DNA of 64,000 bases from positions 992,001-1,056,000 of the forward strand of contig OY760226.1 of the NCBI GenBank assembly GCA_963663395.1, given 5' to 3'. Origin of the DNA: Azophilus sp963663395 (GTDB lineage: Bacteria; Pseudomonadota; Gammaproteobacteria; Pseudomonadales; Azotimanducaceae). This document shows, one piece after another, positions 60,686 to 64,000 of the stretch. Every line of letters begins with the position of its first letter. The stretch's first letter is position 1. The translations under genes were made by a program, and so were the position numbers. The notes beneath the pieces are model-generated. The model was given only the letters and a program-made list of their open reading frames with translations. It was not told the origin of the DNA and made no database searches.

Positions 60686-61651
60686 ATGAAGGATTTCAAC
60701 GGCAAGCTCGCGGTCGTCACCGGTGGCGGAAGCGGTATCGGGCGCGAACTCACGGTTCAGCTCGCGGCGGCAGGTTGCGATGTGGCGGCCTGCGACATTT
60801 TCGCGGACAGCCTCGCCGAGACGGCCGCGATGTGCAGCGATGCCGTGCGGGTCACCACGCACCAGTGCGATGTCGCAGACGAGGCCCAGGTACTCGCGTT
60901 CCGCGATGCGGTGGTGGAGCAGCACGAAGCGGAGTGCATCCACCTGCTGTTCAACAACGCCGGTATCGGCAGCCCCGTCGCATTCATCGACGGTGACCGG
61001 GAGGAGTGGGAGCGGGTTTTCGGCGTCTGCTGGTATGGCGTGTACTACTGCGCCCGGGCCTTCATCCCCCTGCTGGTGGCAAGCGACGAGGCCTGCCTGG
61101 TCAACACCTCCAGCATCAACGGCTTCTGGGCGAGCCTGGGCCCCACGGTGCCCCACACGCCGTACTGCGCGGCCAAGTTCGCGGTAAAGGGTTTCTCGGA
61201 AGCGCTGATCACCGACCTGCGCGTGCACGCGCCGCACGTGAAGGTGGCGCTGGTCATGCCGGGGCACATCGGCACCTCCATCGCCATCAACTCGAGCCGC
61301 GTGCTCGGCGCGCCGGAACCCGCGGAACTGTCCGCTGAACAGGTTGCGGAGATTCGCGGGCAAATGGTGGTTGCCGGTCTTCCTGTCGGCAACGAGTCCG
61401 ACGACCACATCCGCACGGCCGTCGCGCAGCAGCGGGCCGACTTCCGCGACAACGCTCCCACCACCCCGGCCCGGGCTGCATCGATCATCCTCGACGGCGT
61501 GCGGCAGGAACGCTGGCGCATCCTGGTGGGCGCCGATGCCCACATCGTCGACGAACTGGTGCGCGAGGATCCCGAGGCGGCCTACGATCTCGACTTCCTG
61601 GGCAAAATCCTGCAGCGTGGCGCGCTCGGGGAGCTGACCGAGCAACTCTGA
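60686..61651 (+). CDS. Short-chain dehydrogenase/reductase 2
   Basis: A 321-residue SDR with TGGGSGIG cofactor motif (about 12-19), NNAG (FNNAGIG), Ser in NTSSING and YCAAK catalytic pair. The extra C-terminal region (about 210-320) is longer than typical SDRs and helical. It follows the demethylase-like gene by 80 bp and precedes the CaiB-type gene, suggesting one catabolic set. Confidence 0.92.
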   Translation: MKDFNGKLAVVTGGGSGIGRELTVQLAAAGCDVAACDIFADSLAETAAMCSDAVRVTTHQCDVADEAQVLAFRDAVVEQHEAECIHLLFNNAGIGSPVAFIDGDREEWERVFGVCWYGVYYCARAFIPLLVASDEACLVNTSSINGFWASLGPTVPHTPYCAAKFAVKGFSEALITDLRVHAPHVKVALVMPGHIGTSIAINSSRVLGAPEPAELSAEQVAEIRGQMVVAGLPVGNESDDHIRTAVAQQRADFRDNAPTTPARAASIILDGVRQERWRILVGADAHIVDELVREDPEAAYDLDFLGKILQRGALGELTEQL

Positions 61652-61702
61652 GGCGATGGTGACGAAGATGCGATTGCAAACTACGGGGGCGGGAGGTTGA
61701 CG

Positions 61703-62968
61703 ATGCCGGGCCCGCTCGCAGGTCTGAACGTGGTGGAACTGGCGACTTCCATTCAGGGTCCGGGCGCGGGCCTCTACTTTGCGAACATGGGCGCCCGGGT
61801 CGTCAAGGTGGAACCGCCCATCGGCGACCCGAGCCGCTATCACCGGGGCGTCGACAACCCGCTGCCGGAAGACGCGCCGGGGTCGCAATTCGTCGCCATG
61901 AACAAGGCGAAGCGCTCCGTGACGCTCGACCTGCACACGGACCTCGGCCGCGCGGTCATGGCGAAGCTGCTGGAGAAAGCAGACCTGTTTCTCTCCAACT
62001 ACCGTGCATCCGCCCTCGCCCGGATGGGGCTCGACCTTGGCGAACTGCCGACGCGGTATCCGCAACTGGTGGTCGGGCACGTCAATGGATTTGGGCCGCG
62101 CGGCCCGGATGCGGACAGGGCGATGCTGGACGGTGCCGCCCAGGCGCGGGGCGGGCTGGCGAGCATGAGTGGCCGGCCCGGCGAGATGGCGATGCCGCCG
62201 GGCGTGGCCGTCGCGGACCATGCAGGCGCGATGCAACTGGCCCTGGGTTGCGTCACGGCGCTGCTGAACCGGGCTGCCACCGGCCGGGGGCAACTGGTGC
62301 AGACATCGTCCCTGGGCGCGCAACTGTGGCTGCAGATGTGGGAACTGCAACACGCGGCGCTCACCGGCGCCCGCCTGACCCGGGCCGGTACCCACCATCC
62401 CAACATCGTGGGGCCCTACGGTGTCTATGTAACTTCGGACGGCGTGCAGGTGTGGTTCGTCGCGGCGCTGACGGAGGAGGCCTGGGCCGCTTTCTGGATC
62501 TTCTACGGCAGGCCGGAAGTAATCCTGATGGAAGAATGGGATGCGGTGAGCAAGCGGATCGGCTTCTTCGGGAGCGAGGCGGGCGTCGCCGAGATACGGC
62601 GGCGCATGAGCGAAGCCTTCGCCTCGAAAACCTACGACGAATTGGCCCGTTTCGTCGCCGCGCAGCCGGACATTATCTGCGAGCGCGTGCGCGACTACGA
62701 AGATGTGTTGACGGATCCCCAGAACCTGGCCAACGGCTACGTCGTCGACCTCGAACTGCCCGACGTCGGCGAGACGCGCACGGTCGGCGCCCTGGTGGAC
62801 TTCAGCGCTACGCCCGCGGGCCAGCCGGGGGCGCCGCCGCCGCTTGGCGCGCACACGGCGGAAGTCATGACGGAACTTGGCTTCGAAGAGACGGATGTCG
62901 AGTCGGTCCTGAGTCACTGCGAGCGCGAGATGCAGGAGACGTATGCCGCCTTGTTCGAAGGCGATTGA
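61703..62968 (+). CDS. CaiB/BaiF-family CoA-transferase
   Basis: A 421-residue class III CoA-transferase. N-terminal GLNVVELATSIQGPGAGLYF and VKVEPPIGDPSR bind CoA; AMLDGAAQARGG holds the likely catalytic Asp (about 144); PYGVYVTSDG is a late family motif. ATG 61703 has GGGAGG 6 bp upstream. Members move CoA between carboxylic acids (for example carnitine, formate/oxalate, bile acids). Here it may activate the acid formed after demethylation or side-chain loss. Confidence 0.92.
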   Translation: MPGPLAGLNVVELATSIQGPGAGLYFANMGARVVKVEPPIGDPSRYHRGVDNPLPEDAPGSQFVAMNKAKRSVTLDLHTDLGRAVMAKLLEKADLFLSNYRASALARMGLDLGELPTRYPQLVVGHVNGFGPRGPDADRAMLDGAAQARGGLASMSGRPGEMAMPPGVAVADHAGAMQLALGCVTALLNRAATGRGQLVQTSSLGAQLWLQMWELQHAALTGARLTRAGTHHPNIVGPYGVYVTSDGVQVWFVAALTEEAWAAFWIFYGRPEVILMEEWDAVSKRIGFFGSEAGVAEIRRRMSEAFASKTYDELARFVAAQPDIICERVRDYEDVLTDPQNLANGYVVDLELPDVGETRTVGALVDFSATPAGQPGAPPPLGAHTAEVMTELGFEETDVESVLSHCEREMQETYAALFEGD

Positions 62969-63137
62969 GCAATGGTGCAAACCCTCCCCTGCGCTCGAAC
63001 CGCGCCTCCGCGAGTCTCGCGGCCGCGGTTGTCGCAACAGCCCTGCTTACCGGAAATCGTTCCGGACTGTCTGCCTCGCGGGTAGTTCGACCATCGAAAC
63101 GGCCGGCCCGGCACCGGCATCGACCGGGGTCGTCCCG

Positions 63138-64000
63138 TCAGGCCTGAAGGCGTATCGGCGAACCGTCAAAAAACCGGCTGTGCCGGAATGCCGAGAGGTC
63201 GATACCGGTGTCGGCGCCCGTCAGCAACCCGGCGATCGCCTTGCCGGCGCCGGGGCCGATACCGAAGCCGTGGCCACTGAGCCCGGTGGCGATGTAGAAG
63301 CCCGGCAGCGTCTCGGCTTCGTCAATCACCGGCACGGCGTCGGGCGTTGTTTCAACCACGCCGCTCCAGGCCTCGGCGATGGCGATGCCTGCCAACGACG
63401 GAAACCGTTCCGCCAGGATGTTGCGGATGCGGGCAACGGCCCGCGGTCGCGGCTGCGGATTGAGTACCCTGACCTTCTCGAACGGCGAGGGCGCATCGAG
63501 CGGCCAGCGCCCGGGCGTTCGCCAGGCATCAATGAACTCGCGGCCGATCGACAGGCGCACACCCCCGAACTCCTTGCGGAAGGCCGGCAGATACCTGAAC
63601 GCGAAGCGGAATGTGGCGGGCACGATGGGGTGTTCGAGCAATGAACTGTGCGCCACGTTGTATCCGCCGTCCTGCCGGCGCCGTATGCCGGCCTTGTGGT
63701 CCCAGAGGCAGGTGTTCAGCGCTTCGGGCCCGGGCGCCGTGCGTACGACGGTGCCGTTCAGGGTGAGTTGCGGCAGCGGGATGGCAAGAGACCGGCAGAA
63801 CATCGATGTCCAGGCTCCCGCCGCGCAGAGCGCCACGGATGTCCTGATCGTACCCCGCTCCGTCACGACAGCAGATACCCGCCCGGCTTGCGTTTCGATT
63901 CCGCGCGCCGCGCAGGCCGTCAGGATCGAGGCGCCGCCCCGAACCGCGGCCCGGGCGATTGCCGGAGCAGCCATGTGCGGTTCGGCCTGACCGTCACTCG
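63138..64000 (-). CDS. FAD amine/amino-acid oxidase (DAO family), partial
   Basis: C-terminal 287 residues of a DAO-type flavoprotein related to sarcosine or D-amino-acid oxidases; the frame is open through the window end, so the N-terminal FAD motif is outside. Visible are SDGQAEPHMAAPAIARAAVR, VALCAAGAWTS, the NGTVVRTAPG strand, WSGVVETTPDAVPVIDEAE and ATGLSGHGFGIGPGAGKAIA near the end, typical of the flavin pocket closing loop. It is convergent with the CaiB-type gene. It would oxidise a secondary amine or amino acid, in line with the methylated-amine theme. Confidence 0.9.
   Translation of the reverse strand, partial: SDGQAEPHMAAPAIARAAVRGGASILTACAARGIETQAGRVSAVVTERGTIRTSVALCAAGAWTSMFCRSLAIPLPQLTLNGTVVRTAPGPEALNTCLWDHKAGIRRRQDGGYNVAHSSLLEHPIVPATFRFAFRYLPAFRKEFGGVRLSIGREFIDAWRTPGRWPLDAPSPFEKVRVLNPQPRPRAVARIRNILAERFPSLAGIAIAEAWSGVVETTPDAVPVIDEAETLPGFYIATGLSGHGFGIGPGAGKAIAGLLTGADTGIDLSAFRHSRFFDGSPIRLQA

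Noticed and set aside
60269..63037. 922-codon minus-strand frame opposite the flavoenzyme end, SDR and CaiB-type genes
   Set aside because: All three plus-strand genes have family motifs and ribosome sites; the antisense product is His/Arg-rich noise.

Overview
The window is about 64 kb of GC-rich DNA from what looks like a Gammaproteobacterium. It has three TonB-dependent receptors, many flavin and CoA enzymes, and many GTG/TTG starts. A marine or host-associated lifestyle is plausible from the sulfotransferases, a tryptophan-halogenase-like enzyme, a DMSP-lyase-like cupin and methylated-amine enzymes, but this is inference. I see no rRNA, tRNA, CRISPR array or transposase gene.

Layout. 0-4 kb: the end of a TonB receptor, a trimethylamine-dehydrogenase-like flavoenzyme and a small membrane coiled-coil protein. 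4.5-15.6 kb: one giant secreted protein (3678 codons) with a subtilase-like head, two GLUG blocks and about eleven Calx-beta-like repeats. 15.8-26.2 kb: two divergent gene sets with a sulfotransferase-hydroxylase fusion, a dimethylglycine-dehydrogenase-like enzyme, a propeller-like protein, a second Asp/Asn-hydroxylase-like protein, a flavin halogenase, a methylene-THF-reductase-like protein and a TPR-sulfotransferase. 26.2-42.8 kb: a TonB receptor, six paralogues of a family I do not recognise, a betaine-homocysteine methyltransferase-like enzyme, an IclR regulator, a small-molecule methyltransferase, two aldo/keto reductases and a DMSP-lyase-like cupin without its metal ligands. Four similar 15-bp palindromic sites lie at the promoters of this region. 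42.8-47.8 kb: an SDR, a luciferase-like oxidoreductase, an orphan Phd antitoxin, a SopB/IpgD-like protein with a broken catalytic motif, and a 173-bp fragment of the flavoenzyme found at 58.6 kb. 47.8-58.4 kb: an MFS/TetR pair, then a nine-gene minus-strand operon (TonB receptor, three NIPSNAP proteins, class III aminotransferase, IpdA/IpdB-like CoA-transferase pair, acyl-CoA ligase, RidA). 58.5-64 kb: a demethylase-like Fe-S flavoenzyme, an SDR, a CaiB-type CoA-transferase and the C-terminal part of an FAD amine oxidase.

How the parts may work together. Several enzymes belong to families that move or oxidise N- or S-methyl groups (TMADH-like, DMGDH-like, N-methylproline-demethylase-like, BHMT-like, MTHFR-like, a glycine-methyltransferase-like protein). 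With outer-membrane receptors and CoA-activation enzymes, the region reads as an accessory catabolic island for methylated, amine-containing or ring-containing compounds. The substrate cannot be read from sequence.

The best candidate for an undescribed system is the six-copy family with its receptor, IclR regulator and shared operator motif. A second notable structure is a set of long palindromes whose arms vary between copies but stay self-complementary. They lie at gene ends and at the borders of an 11-kb segment flanked by direct repeats of the flavoenzyme gene.
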